A stretch of DNA of 64,000 nucleotides from Setoptus koraiensis (GCA_048013815.1 CM106586.1:8928001-8992000); one strand, 5' to 3'. Positions 45,982 through 56,569 are shown, counted from the first letter of the stretch. Made by a program: numbers and translations. The notes: a model not told the origin generated them from the letters alone.

Positions 45982-47085
45982 CTATTCGTGTACCGTCAGC
46001 GGGTGCTTGCGTTCCTCTGACCAAATCAACAGTTGGCCTGGCCCAGTTGGCCCTAGACTCTCGCAACTCACGTTACAGTAAGGGGACAGGACATCTTCAT
46101 TGACCAACTTGTAATTGCCTGATTCTGATCGGTTTCGTTTCCATCTTTCTTTATCCATCGCGAGGTACAAATATAAAAATTCCTCGCCGTTGATGAGGCG
46201 TGAATCGAGAAATCCATCGCTTCACCACAACTCTTCACCACTTACGCAGTCGTATTCGATTATTGTAATTTCGAATAGGGAATGACAATTCATTCTTATG
46301 AATGACTTGTCCAGTGTCTGACCACACGGGAACGCCAGGAGAAAATATCTGTTGTCTCCATATTTTCGTTCCCATCGAACGGTCGATATTCGTTGTTTAC
46401 ACTCTGGCAGGAAATTATCTGCGCGGAATTACAATTATTATAATTGTAATATAACCGCCCCCACCCCCAGCTCGGCCCAGCCAGCAAGAGGCCGTGGAGG
46501 CAATGGAGGCCATAGTGGCAATGGAGACCGTGGTGGCTATGGTGGCCGTGGGTCCACTACCCATCCACCCCGTAACAACAACAACCGCCGTGGCGGCACC
46601 AGCCGCCCTAACCCACCCATCATCATGGATGAAAATGCCCTCGAGAACCGGATAAAGACACTGTCCTGTATCCTCGAGGATCTCCGCAGCACCCGCTTGG
46701 CCAAGGAGAAAGCCGAAGCCGCTGATGCCGCCCAACGCCGCCAGGCCCGACAGCAGCGGAGGGGATTGAAGGAAAGGCAGCGAGTCGCAAGACTCGCTGC
46801 AATGCTGCAGCGGCAGCAACCACCCGCACACCCAATGTGGATGCCGGGGGCTGAGCAGCAGCAACAACAGCGAACAATTGGTTCCAACACTTGACAATCT
46901 GGCGAATCCGAAATCTCGCTACTGAGTGTGCCCTCCTCTAGTTTTTCGTTTTTTGGACCAATAGGCTTGCTGAATGTCGTAGAAACTTGGGCCAAATTAT
47001 GTCTATCGAATAAATCGTTCAAATTTTTGATGATAATGAGCAACACCTCAGGCGGCAGCTCTTCCAGGCGGTAGTTGGTTGACAT
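45982..47085 (-). CDS. F-box-like protein gene, three exons (partly resolved)
   Basis: Exon 1 starts at ATG 47085 and codes an F-box-type N-terminus: LEELPPEVLLIIIKNLNDL followed by LAQVSTTF. F-box proteins recruit substrates to SCF ubiquitin ligases. Its 3' boundary is unresolved; a phase-1 donor near 46926 would fit. Exon 2 is 46418-46246, coding CKQRISTVRWERKYGDNRYF then FIRMNCHSLFEITIIEYDC. It has a GTAAGT donor and is followed by a 63-nt intron. Exon 3 is 46182-45982, coding EFLYLYLAMDKERWKRN and ending KHPLTVHE. If that intron were not removed, the same frame would continue but hit one TGA at 46222-46224. The intron reading is therefore the simplest, though decay cannot be ruled out. 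The substrate-binding part matches no family I know. Confidence 0.45.
46471..46894 (+). CDS. RGG-box and coiled-coil reading frame nested in the F-box-like gene
   Basis: On the strand opposite to the F-box-like gene, a strong-looking acceptor (CCCCCACCCCCAG) precedes an open frame to the stop at 46892-46894. It codes an RGG segment (RGRGGNGGHSGNGDRGGYGG), a basic Asn/Arg linker, then MDENALENRIKTLSCILEDL and a long Glu/Arg/Ala helix (AKEKAEAADAAQRRQARQQR), ending in QQQQQ. RGG boxes bind RNA; the helix could mediate pairing. The first ATG is at 46624. The segment is more GC-rich than its flanks and fills most of the presumed first intron of the host. It may be an exon, an inserted gene fragment or a retrocopy. 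I do not recognise the family. Confidence 0.3.
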
Positions 47086-47847
47086 TGTGGCTTAAGTGTA
47101 GCGTACATACAATAGAAATGTACTGATAGAGCGATCGTGTGAGCGACTGATTGCTCAACCTCATTGTAACACGTTATGTGCAGTTGTCAACTTCCGGTCT
47201 AGTGCGCATAACTTGCATCTGGTTAGCGAGCGCTCATTCAAATTAGGAGTTGGTGCTGCCACTCACAACACTCGCTACCGCACTTCTCCAGTTGACAGTC
47301 TCGTTAATGCGGCGTGGCCCGTGCTTACACGCGTGCGAATACGCTGGCTGTATTAATTACGCTAGGAATTACCAACCAACCAACCAATCAACCAAAATTT
47401 TCAATATCAGTCCTGATATATTCAGAAATTTATCTTCTACCATAAGCATCATCCGTGGATGCCTGATGGACTATTGTGGATTCAAATATTGGGTTTAACT
47501 TCAGAAAATACGCAGAAAAATCTAGAATTTTTTTGGCCGAAGTTGGGAACGAGACTAGCGTATTCTTGTTCTCGGTACACTGGAGAGTTCATAAAGACTA
47601 TAGTGGGCGTATTCTGAGTGTCACCCCTAGGAGGTTTACCTTGTTAGAGCAGGTGAGCGTGCAAAGAAAAGAAAGGTAAGATCGGTTAAAACTGAGACAA
47701 GGTTCGACTTCGAGCCGCAACGCTAACGCTAGCAGTCAACAGGTCAGTTGCTGGGTGTACGATCATTTATTTATCATTTATTCTTTTTTTCGGCTTGAAG
47801 CCCATATTTTTGAAACTATTGAACACAGCGTCCTTCTCGCTACCGTC
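47086..47847. other. Intergenic region
   Basis: No gene is supported. The 16-base motif shared with 3697-3712 lies at 47629-47644. A tRNA box-B-like GGTTCGACTTC lies near 47702, but no cloverleaf can be built around it. Confidence 0.45.
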
Positions 47848-48285
47848 TCACATAATTGTGATACGTTTGGGTAGAAAATGGAATAATAGATGCACATCGG
47901 ACATACTGAACTCGTTACATCTGTACAGTATCGAAGAATGAACTAAAAACTCGGTCCACGACGACAGTTTGAGTGCATCGTGAAAAGTGCATAAAATCAG
48001 GTTACAATCAACATCATCTATCGAAGAAAATGCTTCGTGCAGCAGGCATGCCCAATCCGATTCGACTTTCAGATCTCTGGTATCGATTCTTGGATTGTCG
48101 ACATTGACGTCCTCGTAGTAATCATCATCTTCATCATCGACAATATCTTCATAATTGAGATCGGCAAAATGAGAAAAAGATGATTGCTGCGACTGACAGT
48201 CAGCCGAGCTGAAGATCTTGACCTTCAAATCAGCTAATTCATGGAGTTTCTCTGATATGGCCTCGAGCCAGCTCTGCCGGCACAT
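47848..48285 (-). CDS. Unidentified acidic reading frame, possibly a 3'-terminal exon
   Basis: The frame begins with a true ATG and codes 145 aa. It has a helical N-terminal part (QSWLEAISEKLHELADLKVK), an acidic middle (NYEDIVDDEDDDYYEDVN), and a folded-looking C-terminal part with DWACLLHEAFSSIDDVD and WTEFLVHSSILYR. The same frame stays open for 12 codons upstream (DTFYREFKSVD) before a stop, so the ATG is not certain to be the start. It lies on the same strand as the F-box-like gene 0.8 kb away and may be a related or broken copy, but sequence similarity is not visible by eye. Confidence 0.35.
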   Translation of the reverse strand: MCRQSWLEAISEKLHELADLKVKIFSSADCQSQQSSFSHFADLNYEDIVDDEDDDYYEDVNVDNPRIDTRDLKVESDWACLLHEAFSSIDDVDCNLILCTFHDALKLSSWTEFLVHSSILYRCNEFSMSDVHLLFHFLPKRITIM

Positions 48286-48383
48286 ATCAACACTTTTGAA
48301 TTCCCGGTAGAAGGTGTCCGATCACTTTCTGACATTGTCTTGTGCAAGTGAGCCGATGTCAAATATGCCGATCGCCAATACAC

Positions 48384-48523
48384 AAACTACATAATGTTAA
48401 TGTGGCCTTCAAGCTAATGGAAGATGCGGACGTAGACCCAAAACAAAAAGTACGCGCTGAGGATATTGTAAACGCCGATCTCAAGTATTATACATGATAT
48501 TTAGCAAGTACAAACACGTCTAG
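48384..48523 (+). pseudogene. Relic of the parvin C-terminal CH domain
   Basis: Parvins are actin-binding partners of integrin-linked kinase. This short plus-strand stretch codes KLHNVNVAFKLMEDADVDPK, then QKVRAEDIVNADLK. That closely follows the end of the second calponin-homology domain of parvin (HNVxxAFxLMxDxG, then PKxRPEDIVNxDLKSTLRVL). After DLK about ten bases are missing and the match resumes in another frame as LLYMIFSKYKHV, matching the family's LYNLFTKYKNV, followed by a stop. Upstream of KLHN the match fades. No other parvin exon is seen within several kilobases, so I read it as an isolated decayed fragment. An assembly error in a real last exon is the alternative. Confidence 0.7.
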
Positions 48524-49181
48524 AACGACATGAGAAGCATCAACCAAATTTACTCCACTGATCAGTATATTCCCAATGGTAATTTTGAGAATGTGCATGT
48601 GATCAACAATTTACATTAACTGCACCACCGGTGGCAATCACGTCATCGCATCAGTCAAGAGAGAGCCTGTTGTTGGCAACAACAGAGAAAGTGTCATTGT
48701 CAAATTGGATAAAGTGAGTGGTGACGCAATGTGTGTTTAAATTAATGTGTCTCGGTTGTTTCGATTGAAGTTGTCGTATAAGTTCTGACAGTGACAAGGG
48801 TTGTTTTGGTGTCACATGAACAACATGTTACATGTTACAGGGGCATGAATGGTGGCATAAAAACAATTTTAAATTAGTGCCATTTGTCTAGTCTAGTTGT
48901 GCTTTCATCATTTTATAAATAGGGTGCGTTGTGGGCATAATAATAATTAATCGAATTGGTAAGTGCAATCAACTCGAACAGTGATTTGAACACAAACAGG
49001 GCGCTCAACTGAGGATTGGGGCGAATTTGGGTATTGGGCGAATTTGGGTATTGGGCAAATTTGGGCATTTGGGGGGGGGAGGCAGGGAGTGGGGTTGTTT
49101 GCGTAATCGGTAGTTGGACTGTTCGAATCGATTGCTTCGATGTGAGGCGACTTTGTCGCATTAAAATGAATTAAAATTAAA
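48524..49181. other. Intergenic region
   Basis: No gene is supported. A 17-bp tandem repeat of three copies (49021-49072) precedes a run of nine G. Confidence 0.5.
49021..49072. repeat. 17-bp tandem repeat, three copies
   Basis: The unit GCGAATTTGGGTATTGG is present twice exactly and once diverged, next to a poly-G run. Confidence 0.85.
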
Positions 49182-51188
49182 TTATCCCAGGTTTCTGTCG
49201 CGGTCATTGGGCAACAAAACCGGCTTAGATTGCGAGTTTATGTTTCGTTGGGCCTCAATGGTCTCCTCGAGCAGCATGTCGATTTGCGGCTTGATGTCTG
49301 GGCCCGGCGTGACGGCATTGTTGTTGTTGTTGGGTATTCCATTTGGGTCTAGTACGTCTCTCACCATGTTTCGTGCGGCCTCGCGCAACCGACTGACAAA
49401 CGCCTGCATCATGTCAAATATCGAGCCAAAGACGCCAATTTCCTGTTGAATTTGTTGTCTCAAGGCGACATTTCGGGTGAGTTCGCTGCGCGTAAAATCG
49501 TCGTCTTGGTCATCGAAAACATTTATCCTTTCGTACTGTTCGTTTTCCAATTGTTCCTGTGCGCTAGCGTCGTTTGTTCGGCTACTTCCGTCTATTCTGT
49601 TCACATTGTCGCTGTCTAGATCGTCGTCGGCGGCGCCGGGAGCGCGCAATTGGCGCGGTTGTCCCGTCACAAGGCGGCCCATGTCTTGCGATATGCGCCT
49701 GAACTCTTCGTTGATGCGTCTCACTTGTTTGCGTACCGTGTCCCAAAAGTCGCGCCACAATTCCGTGCCGCGCGGCGGAATTCTGTCCCACAGAGGCGAG
49801 TTTTGTCGCTTGACGCGTCTGACCGCCGCCGCGCTTGCGCCCGAGGCGCCCGGCAAGCGGTCGTCCACGAAGCGGGTCATGCGGTCAATGGCGCGCCTAA
49901 CGTTGGCCAAATAGTTTGACACAAGCCGATCGATGAACACTATGGACTGCTCGTGGACGCGCCTAATCGATTCGGGCTGCTGCTGTCTTCCGGTTGCCGC
50001 ACCGTCTTGGCGTGCCTCCAACGAATTGTCGCCAACTGCCCGCAAAAATCGGTGATTCACCAATTGTCGGTGGTGATGGTTGTCGGTTGTTTCGCCGGAA
50101 GTGGAGCGACCGGCCGCATTGTAGAGCATGGCGGATAGCATGGAATCGAAATTGGGAATATAACGGTAATGTTTTGTAATTAGTTTTGTGTTGTTGCTGT
50201 TAGGTGTCACTGTGACGTCACTTACTACTATCGAGCGCGCTGCTGTTGTAGGTGGCTTGTCGCTGTCACCGGCGGCGGCGCCACCGTCGACGACGACACC
50301 TCTAGCGGCAGTGTCAACAATTGGATCAATTTGGCCGGCAATTCGTCGTGGTGTCTCGCTCGTCGTGTCTTGGCGTGTCTTGGTGTCGTTGCTGTTGCTG
50401 GTTTGGTTGTTGTTGTTGTTGCCCCTGGCGGGCGGCTTCTGAAACACTTGTTTTACGCCCTCAACGAGATCGCCCAAATTCTTGGCCGCGTCCTTGCCAA
50501 ATTGATCCAATCTCTTGCCTATCTCTGAGCCGAGCTTCTTGAGCGCCTCAAAATCGAACCCAAAGCCGCCCCCGCTGCCCTTCGTCGCTTCCGGCTGCTC
50601 ACCTGATTCTTCGCTGGCGTCGACGGGCATGAACATGCCCGCTGACTGTAAGTGTCGGTTGGATGGTTGTTGTTGCTGGCGACGCTTAACGCGCTCATAC
50701 AACTGATTTATTTCCTCTCTTAGGCCGCTGGATTCCTCCTCTAATTGGGCCGTTTTGCTCAATATAAATTTGCTCACTTTAGTCTGACGGATGCGCTCGT
50801 CGCTGGCAACCCTGTTCTGGCGAGCCGTCGACAATCTGTTGCTGGCCTCCAGCTTGATGTGGCCCAGTTCCTGTAATAGATCGCTGAGCGATTCTTGCAT
50901 CAGCGCGAGCTGTTCCTCTTGGCTGCTGTTGCTCGAGTCGCCGGCCTGGCTGGCCGAAGCGGCCACGGCCGCTAGGGCCCACACGGCCAACATGGCCAAC
51001 AAGGGGCCCGAAAACTCTGGCGATACAGGCGCACAATTATTGATTGATTAATGATTGATTGGGGCGAAATGGAAACAGTTAGATAATTGGATTTGACAAT
51101 TTACTAGTGAGTGTCATTGATAACAACACAACTTGTTGATAACCATTGATTCGTTATCGCTGAACTTACTGGCTAGCATGGTCTTCAT
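49182..51188 (-). CDS. Secreted coiled-coil protein of unknown family
   Basis: Exon 1 (51188-51170) codes MKTMLA. It joins in phase 1 to exon 2 (51016-49182), giving 617 aa and completing a signal peptide that continues GPLLAMLAVWALAAVAASAS. A TATA box (51330-51337) sits about 142 bp upstream of the ATG, supporting this start. The mature chain begins with a predicted coiled coil (QLALMQESLSDLLQELGHIK and onward, about 40-115). A Gly-rich linker and an amphipathic segment (FEALKKLGSEIGKRLDQFGK) follow, then Asn/Thr-rich linker sequence. Near the middle are a heptad-rich part and a dibasic RRVKRQ site suited to proprotein cleavage, followed by TVRKQVRRINEEFRRISQDM. The remainder is Asn- and Asp-rich with further helices. 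I do not recognise it; a structural or extracellular-matrix role is only a guess. Confidence 0.8.
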
Positions 51189-51329
51189 TGGCGATGTTTC
51201 ACTGGTGAAAACTGCGGATATGGCTTTTACTGCTCGATTGCTGGCGATTTCTGGCGATTGGTTTGCTTGCTGTGCTGCCGCTGGAGCCCAACGATTTTCA
51301 ACTGACGACAAGCGACCCACCGTCGGACC

Positions 51330-51337
51330 CTTTTATA
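51330..51337 (-). promoter_or_regulatory. TATA box of the secreted coiled-coil gene
   Basis: Read on the minus strand this is TATAAAAG, about 142 bp before the start codon in exon 1. A start site near 51303 would give a leader of roughly 115 nt. Confidence 0.65.
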
Positions 51338-51835
51338 CTGGCCTGGCATGGTGGCCATGGCGGCGGCTTCGCGACGCCGGCCCCCATCGGGCCGGCATGT
51401 CATTTGCATAATAATTTGACACAACCGAGTATTAATAGCATCGTGGCTGCTGCATTTGATTAGCTCTGATGTGCCGAAATTCAATGCGATTTAAAATTGG
51501 AAGCAAGGCAATGGGACAATTCCACTCGGTTCACAATGAAAAGAAAAGGTTTAAAAATGTGAGCTTTAGGGTTTAAATGGAATAGTTTATTTTATTTGCA
51601 GTGCATAATTTTATTTTATTTGCAGTGCAGAATTTGTATTAATCTGTTTATATTTTTATTTTTATGCTGTCTGTGATGGCAACGATGATGGCGATGATTG
51701 AGTGATATTTCAATGACAATTGTCGGTTGTGGCTCGCTATCGATGGGCATGACAGGCAGTAGTAGGGGCTGCCGTTTGGTTGACCTTCGATCGCACTATC
51801 ATCCTGTATCAATTATATCAATATTATGTCAATTA

Positions 51836-51843
51836 TATATACA
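51836..51843 (-). promoter_or_regulatory. Pumilio-type element in the nanos 3' UTR
   Basis: On the minus strand, some 295 nt after the nanos stop, the sequence reads TGTATATA, which matches the Pumilio consensus UGUANAUA. One 8-mer in AT-rich sequence can arise by chance, so function is unproven. Confidence 0.35.
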
Positions 51844-51865
51844 ATTAGATTATCACGACTATCAT

Positions 51866-51950
51866 GTTATTATCGACAATTACGTTGTTATCGACTATTA
51901 CGTTATTATCGACTATCATAATGTTATCGACTATTAAAATGTTACCGACG
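51866..51950. repeat. Imperfect 18-bp tandem repeat (TTATCGACTATTACG type)
   Basis: About five units built on TTATCGACTATTACG follow each other with small changes. They lie in the presumed nanos 3' UTR. Confidence 0.75.
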
Positions 51951-52076
51951 ACGGCCCGTTGCTGGCCGCGGTTGACGTGCTGTTGCTGTCGTTGTTGTAG
52001 TTGTTGTTGTTGTTGCGATTGTTGCGATTATTGTGGTTGTCGTTGGTTGTTGTTCAACTGGTCGTCGCTGTGACAT

Positions 52077-52120
52077 GATGCGGTTGTGATGTGGTTGTGA
52101 TGTGGTTGTGATGTGGTTGT
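52077..52120. repeat. 11-bp tandem repeat (GATGTGGTTGT), four copies
   Basis: Four units lie immediately downstream of the nanos stop codon (nanos reads leftward); the first copy has one change. Confidence 0.85.
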
Positions 52121-52136
52121 TGGTTTGTGTGGCTTG

Positions 52137-53291
52137 TTAGCGGTGACGCAGCTTGCCTGCAGCGTTATAGCGACTGTTGCTCACCATGGACATGTTGCGC
52201 AACAAGCGCGTTGTTGAATGATGCTCAGGCAGGCCCGCATCAAGCATTCCCTGCGACACTGAACAATAGGAGCGCGTATGCGCTTGTGCACCTGTTGCGC
52301 CACACAACTCGCAAACGTGCTTCATTAACTGAGGACAGGTGACCTGATTTTGTGCATTGCGCAACTGATGATTCATGTAAACGGTTGGCGGTTCACGATT
52401 GCGCCGACAAAATCCGCAGCCGCCCCCGCTTTTGTTCCTCTTTAGAATGTCCAGTATTTGCGCGACCAATTGATTTCCTGTTTGTAACGACTCCACCAGT
52501 GGGCCGTTGATTGCGGGCGACCCGTCATCGTTGTTGTTGTTGTTTGCCATTAGGCTACAGGTTGTGCTACTTGTTGTGCTGCTTGTGCTGTTGTTGTCGA
52601 AGATGTTGTTGTTGCTGCTGCTGTTGTTGCTGCTGCTGTTAACGTTGCTCATGATGCTGCTGTTGTTGTTGTTGCCGCTGTGGTTGCTGGCCAGAGTTGG
52701 GTCGGACGGGGCCACTGCTGTGGACAGGCTCAGAGCGCCCGGGTTAAGGGCTGTTGTTTGGGTTACATTGGTGGGCGAGTTAGAGCGTGGCGGCGTGGAG
52801 CCCGACGAGCTGGACTCTGTTCGGGAGCCGTTTCGGCGGCCCGAGCCGACGACCGGATCGAACTTGGTCATGAGGTGAGCGCCCACTGTCACAGGCGACA
52901 CATTGCAGCACTGCAACAAGAGCTGATTGGCGCTGGACAGAATGGGGCCCAATCGCTGCTCGTCCACTGCAGTCTTGTGTTGATGGAGTAGCGGCGAGCC
53001 GGTGATTATCGAGGGCGCCGTTGTCAGCGGTGACTTGGACGATGTGATGAGGTTGTTGTTCGGATGGTTGTTGTTCGAGTAGTTGCTGTTGGCGTAGGCG
53101 GTGGTCATGTTGTTAGTGGTGTGGTTGTTGGTGTTGTTGTGGTTGGTGTTGTTGTGGCTGTTGCGCGAATTGGGGGGCGATCGGTTGTACTGGCTGAGCA
53201 GATTGAGCCGGCCACACATCTCCACTTCGGCTCTGGTGAGGGGGCGAGTCGTTTGAGCGGCACCAGCCGTGAGTCGCGAATTAGAAATCAT
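52137..53291 (-). CDS. nanos: Nanos RNA-binding translational repressor
   Basis: Nanos works with Pumilio to repress target mRNAs in germ cells and posterior patterning. A single exon codes 384 aa. The double CCHC zinc finger spans about 292-343 with exact family spacing. Finger one is C-x2-C-x12-H-x10-C (CGFCRRNREPPTVYMNH, then QVTC). Finger two is C-x2-C-x7-H-x4-C (CELCGATGAQAHTRSYC). The rest is low complexity: Asn, Ser and Thr runs from poly-AAC or AGC codons, as is common in nanos N-termini. A 41-residue tail follows the fingers, ending KLRHR. The start is ATG 53291; an upstream exon cannot be excluded but is not needed. The 3' UTR has a Pumilio-like site. Confidence 0.95.
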   Translation of the reverse strand: MISNSRLTAGAAQTTRPLTRAEVEMCGRLNLLSQYNRSPPNSRNSHNNTNHNNTNNHTTNNMTTAYANSNYSNNNHPNNNLITSSKSPLTTAPSIITGSPLLHQHKTAVDEQRLGPILSSANQLLLQCCNVSPVTVGAHLMTKFDPVVGSGRRNGSRTESSSSGSTPPRSNSPTNVTQTTALNPGALSLSTAVAPSDPTLASNHSGNNNNSSIMSNVNSSSNNSSSNNNIFDNNSTSSTTSSTTCSLMANNNNNDDGSPAINGPLVESLQTGNQLVAQILDILKRNKSGGGCGFCRRNREPPTVYMNHQLRNAQNQVTCPQLMKHVCELCGATGAQAHTRSYCSVSQGMLDAGLPEHHSTTRLLRNMSMVSNSRYNAAGKLRHR

Positions 53292-54241
53292 CTTTCAAGG
53301 TGTGAGTCGATTTTGCTTAGATTTTTGCCCGATTCTTATTCAGTTTTACTTCTTATTTTCTTTGATTCTTTATTGATTTTTCTTGGGTTCTTCCTCAATT
53401 TATCTTCGATTTTTATCAATTTCTCTACGATTTTTCTTCAGTTTTTCTCGAGTCTCTCTCTCTGATGTTTGTCGGGCTCGTGCCGGGTCGATGAGTGCTG
53501 CTCAGTGTGAGCTGGTTAATATAAGTTAATAAATAAAATAAGTTAGTGTTGATGCTGATGAGGGGGCCGGTGAGAATGACTAATGATTACAGTGGCAATG
53601 TTCACACCGTGACAGCGTTACAATAATATTGCTAATTAACTTTCTCACAAATATTGTAATCATCTTATATACGCTACGCGCACTATTTGCGGCTCACACA
53701 TGTGCGCACGGCGTGCACGCCACGCGCACATGCTCACGCGACGTGCACATACTCACACGACAAACAGTGCAGTGTGCCTAGTAGAGAGAACGTGGCAGTG
53801 CCAGTGCGCGCGCGCCTGCGCGCATTCCAACAGTGGGCGCCGTTTCTGTGCGCGGCATCGGGCCGTCGGCCAGCTCGACCAGCGAGCACGTACTGGCAAG
53901 ACCGGGTCGCAGTTTGCAAAAACAGTTAGCGGCGGCAAGTACACATTTAATACCCACATTTAGTACCCGTGTGCGCGTCACATATATGTCACATTGTGTT
54001 GCCAGTGCAAACAAGTTGTCGCCAAAAGTGCATCTAGCGGCGAGATCCGGCGACGCCACCAGACTCGCAATTGTCAATTGTGTGTGTGTGTGCCCCGACA
54101 TTCAACTGCGCCCGACACTCGCGCCGTGCCCCGACCTACCGATCAGCGGCGACACCGAGCCGGCCTGACGCCGAGCCCGGCCTGACATCGACACCGGCAT
54201 CGACATCGACGGCCGCGTAGAGGGCAGCATCGACATCGACA

Positions 54242-54299
54242 GCAAAGTCAACAGCGGCAACATCATCGACGCAAAGTCAACAGCGGCAACATCATCGAC
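54242..54299. repeat. 29-bp tandem repeat, two exact copies
   Basis: A unit beginning GCAAAGTCAACAGCGGCAAC is repeated head to tail without change, inside a CAGCAACATCGAC-rich stretch. Confidence 0.9.
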
Positions 54300-54640
54300 A
54301 ACAGCAACAGTCGACGGCCGACATCGACAGCAAGCGACAAACCAATCACAGCCGAGTGAACAACAAAATGGCCGAACGCGACAAAGGGGCGACAATTGTG
54401 GCGCGCAAATTTGCGACAAACTGATCGCATGTGATTCGCGCATCGGCCGCTGCGTCATTTGTGGGCCGCAGTTTGTTGCGGCCACTCACCGAGCAAAATC
54501 TCGACAGCGGCAAAATCTCGACAGCAGCGATATCTCGACAGCAACCAAATCTCGTTGTGTGTGCTCAAGACAATAGGACAACGAGATTAGCGACTCACCG
54601 CTAATCACTATAAATCAAGTGCTAAATATCATTCATTTCA

Positions 54641-54720
54641 TCGCCACCGATCGCCACCGATCGCCACCGCTCGTCACCGATCGTCACGGGTCGTCACCGA
54701 TCGTCACGGGTCGTCATCTG
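54641..54720. repeat. 10-bp tandem repeat (TCGYCACCGA / TCGTCACGGG), about seven copies
   Basis: Three TCGCCACCGA-type units pass into alternating TCGTCACCGA and TCGTCACGGG units. Confidence 0.85.
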
Positions 54721-56569
54721 ATCGGCGCACCGGCATTTATCTGCGCCACCATCTGTCGCAGATCTCGAGCCCCGACTAACACGGTGAGTAACCAGTCAGT
54801 TGGCAGCTAACAACTGCACACTCTCAATGGGCAGACCCCACAAGAATTTTGTCACCAAAATTCCAAAACAAAAACAAAAGTTCACCAATCTGTCGGACGG
54901 TGTCTGACGTTGGTCGCCAGTGGCGCTGTCTGGCGTCCAATCACCCCTGTGACGGTCACAGTGTGACCTGTGCGCCGGGCGACTTTTCGATCGCGACGTT
55001 CCGTTTGATAATTTTACAATTCGTTTATTTACTGACAAAGTAAATTTATTATCTCGTTGCGCTGCCCGCTCTAACGAGCAAAGGGCGACCTCTAGCCGCT
55101 CTCGGCTCGAACGGCGCTCAAGTGTTTGTGTCTGGCCAGCTTGCCCGTGTTTGTCAGACACAAACACGGAGCGCCCCCTCTCTTAAAGCGCTAATAGAGA
55201 CTCTCCGCTCCAATGTCTACGTGCTCTCGTGCTGTGTATACTCTGGCGGCCACACTCGGCCGGCTCCACAGCGCCCGCAGCGAGCGCCCACAGAGCCCGC
55301 GCGACGAGCCCCACATGATGCAACGGGCCGCAATCGGAAATGGTCGTGTTGTCTTTGGGCCGTTGCTTGCCGGGCAGCCGGCAAGTCGCCCAGCGACCGC
55401 GTCGGCCGCTAACACGGGTAACGAGAGTTGCAAGAGTAACGAGCCAGAGCGTGCTTTAAATCGCGTCCCTTCACAAGTGTTTGCCCCCCCCCCCGTTTAC
55501 AACTGCTCGCTAGCCGGCTGCAAAGTTTGTAGTGCAAACCGCCCAGCACGCACACCCAGCCGCGCCTGCCCGAATGGCAACCGAACTGCAATTGAACGGG
55601 GCCCCTTTCTCGCGCGCAAGCCCGCGCCACCCTTCGCAAGCCCGCTGGCGGGCCCAGCCAGCCGAGAGCCTCCGCACCAAATTGATCTGGCGCTGATCAT
55701 ATAACCAGATATGCCGATAGTTTGCCTCTCCGAGACGCTGTGCAGCTCGCCCGCTGGCCGCCAACTGTCGCCAGCACCCCGAGCGGCGCTCGCAGCCGCT
55801 TCAATTTGCTTGAGCGACGCTGGCGACGCCGTTCGGGCTTGTGCGGCTCGGCTCAGCTTCGGGGGTATCATTTGCAAACAGCTTTGCAATTGCATCCCAC
55901 TGACAGCGCCGCTGCCAAGTCGCCCGTCCGCAACTGGCGCCCGTTGTTGTCGTTGTCGCTCGTTTGGTTGTTGCCGTTTTGCTGCTGTCGGTCGGTTGTT
56001 GGCTTGCCGTTCGCTCGTTGGGTTGTCGTTTGGTCGCTGGGTTGTCGTTTGGTTGTTGTTTGGTTGTTGTTGCCATTTGGCCGCTTGGCTGCTGGCTCGT
56101 CGGGCCGCTGCGGTTGTTGCAGTCGCTGTTGCGCCGAGAGGCGCATAGGGGCGTAGCGAGCGCTGTCAGAATGCTCTGCTGGAGATCACAACGGCCAGCG
56201 CGGGCAACTGTGCAGCGTCTTGCCCAGCCGCCAAGCGACCCAGCTGACGCCACCGACGCCACTGACGCAACCTATTCAGCCAGCCAACAGAGCCAGCCAA
56301 CGGAACCAACGGAGCCAACAGCGACAGCAGCGCCCCTGCTCGAGTGCGCGGCACGTTTCGGGCTTGGCACGTAGCGCGCGCACACACGTGGAGCGAGCAC
56401 CTAGCGACCTTCAATTAATTTCAATTTCAGCTGGCTGCTCATTGGCGGCAGCGGCGGCTGCGGCAATGAGAGGGGCCCGCTTCACAGCGAGCGAGCGGGT
56501 GTCCCGTCTTCATTTGTATCGTTGATGGTGCCAGTTGGTACCGCTAGTTGTTACTTGTTACCAGTGTGC

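Larger units (their letters stand above)
51338..52136. other. Region upstream of the coiled-coil gene, including the presumed nanos 3' UTR
   Basis: The nanos transcript runs leftward into this region. Minus-strand AATAAA signals around 51586-51630 would give a 3' UTR of about 0.5 kb. It contains the Pumilio-type site and the two tandem arrays listed separately. Confidence 0.55.

Noticed and set aside
47690-47720. tRNA box-B-like GGTTCGACTTC, possible tRNA-derived SINE
   Set aside because: No box A at the right distance, no A-rich tail and no target-site duplication.
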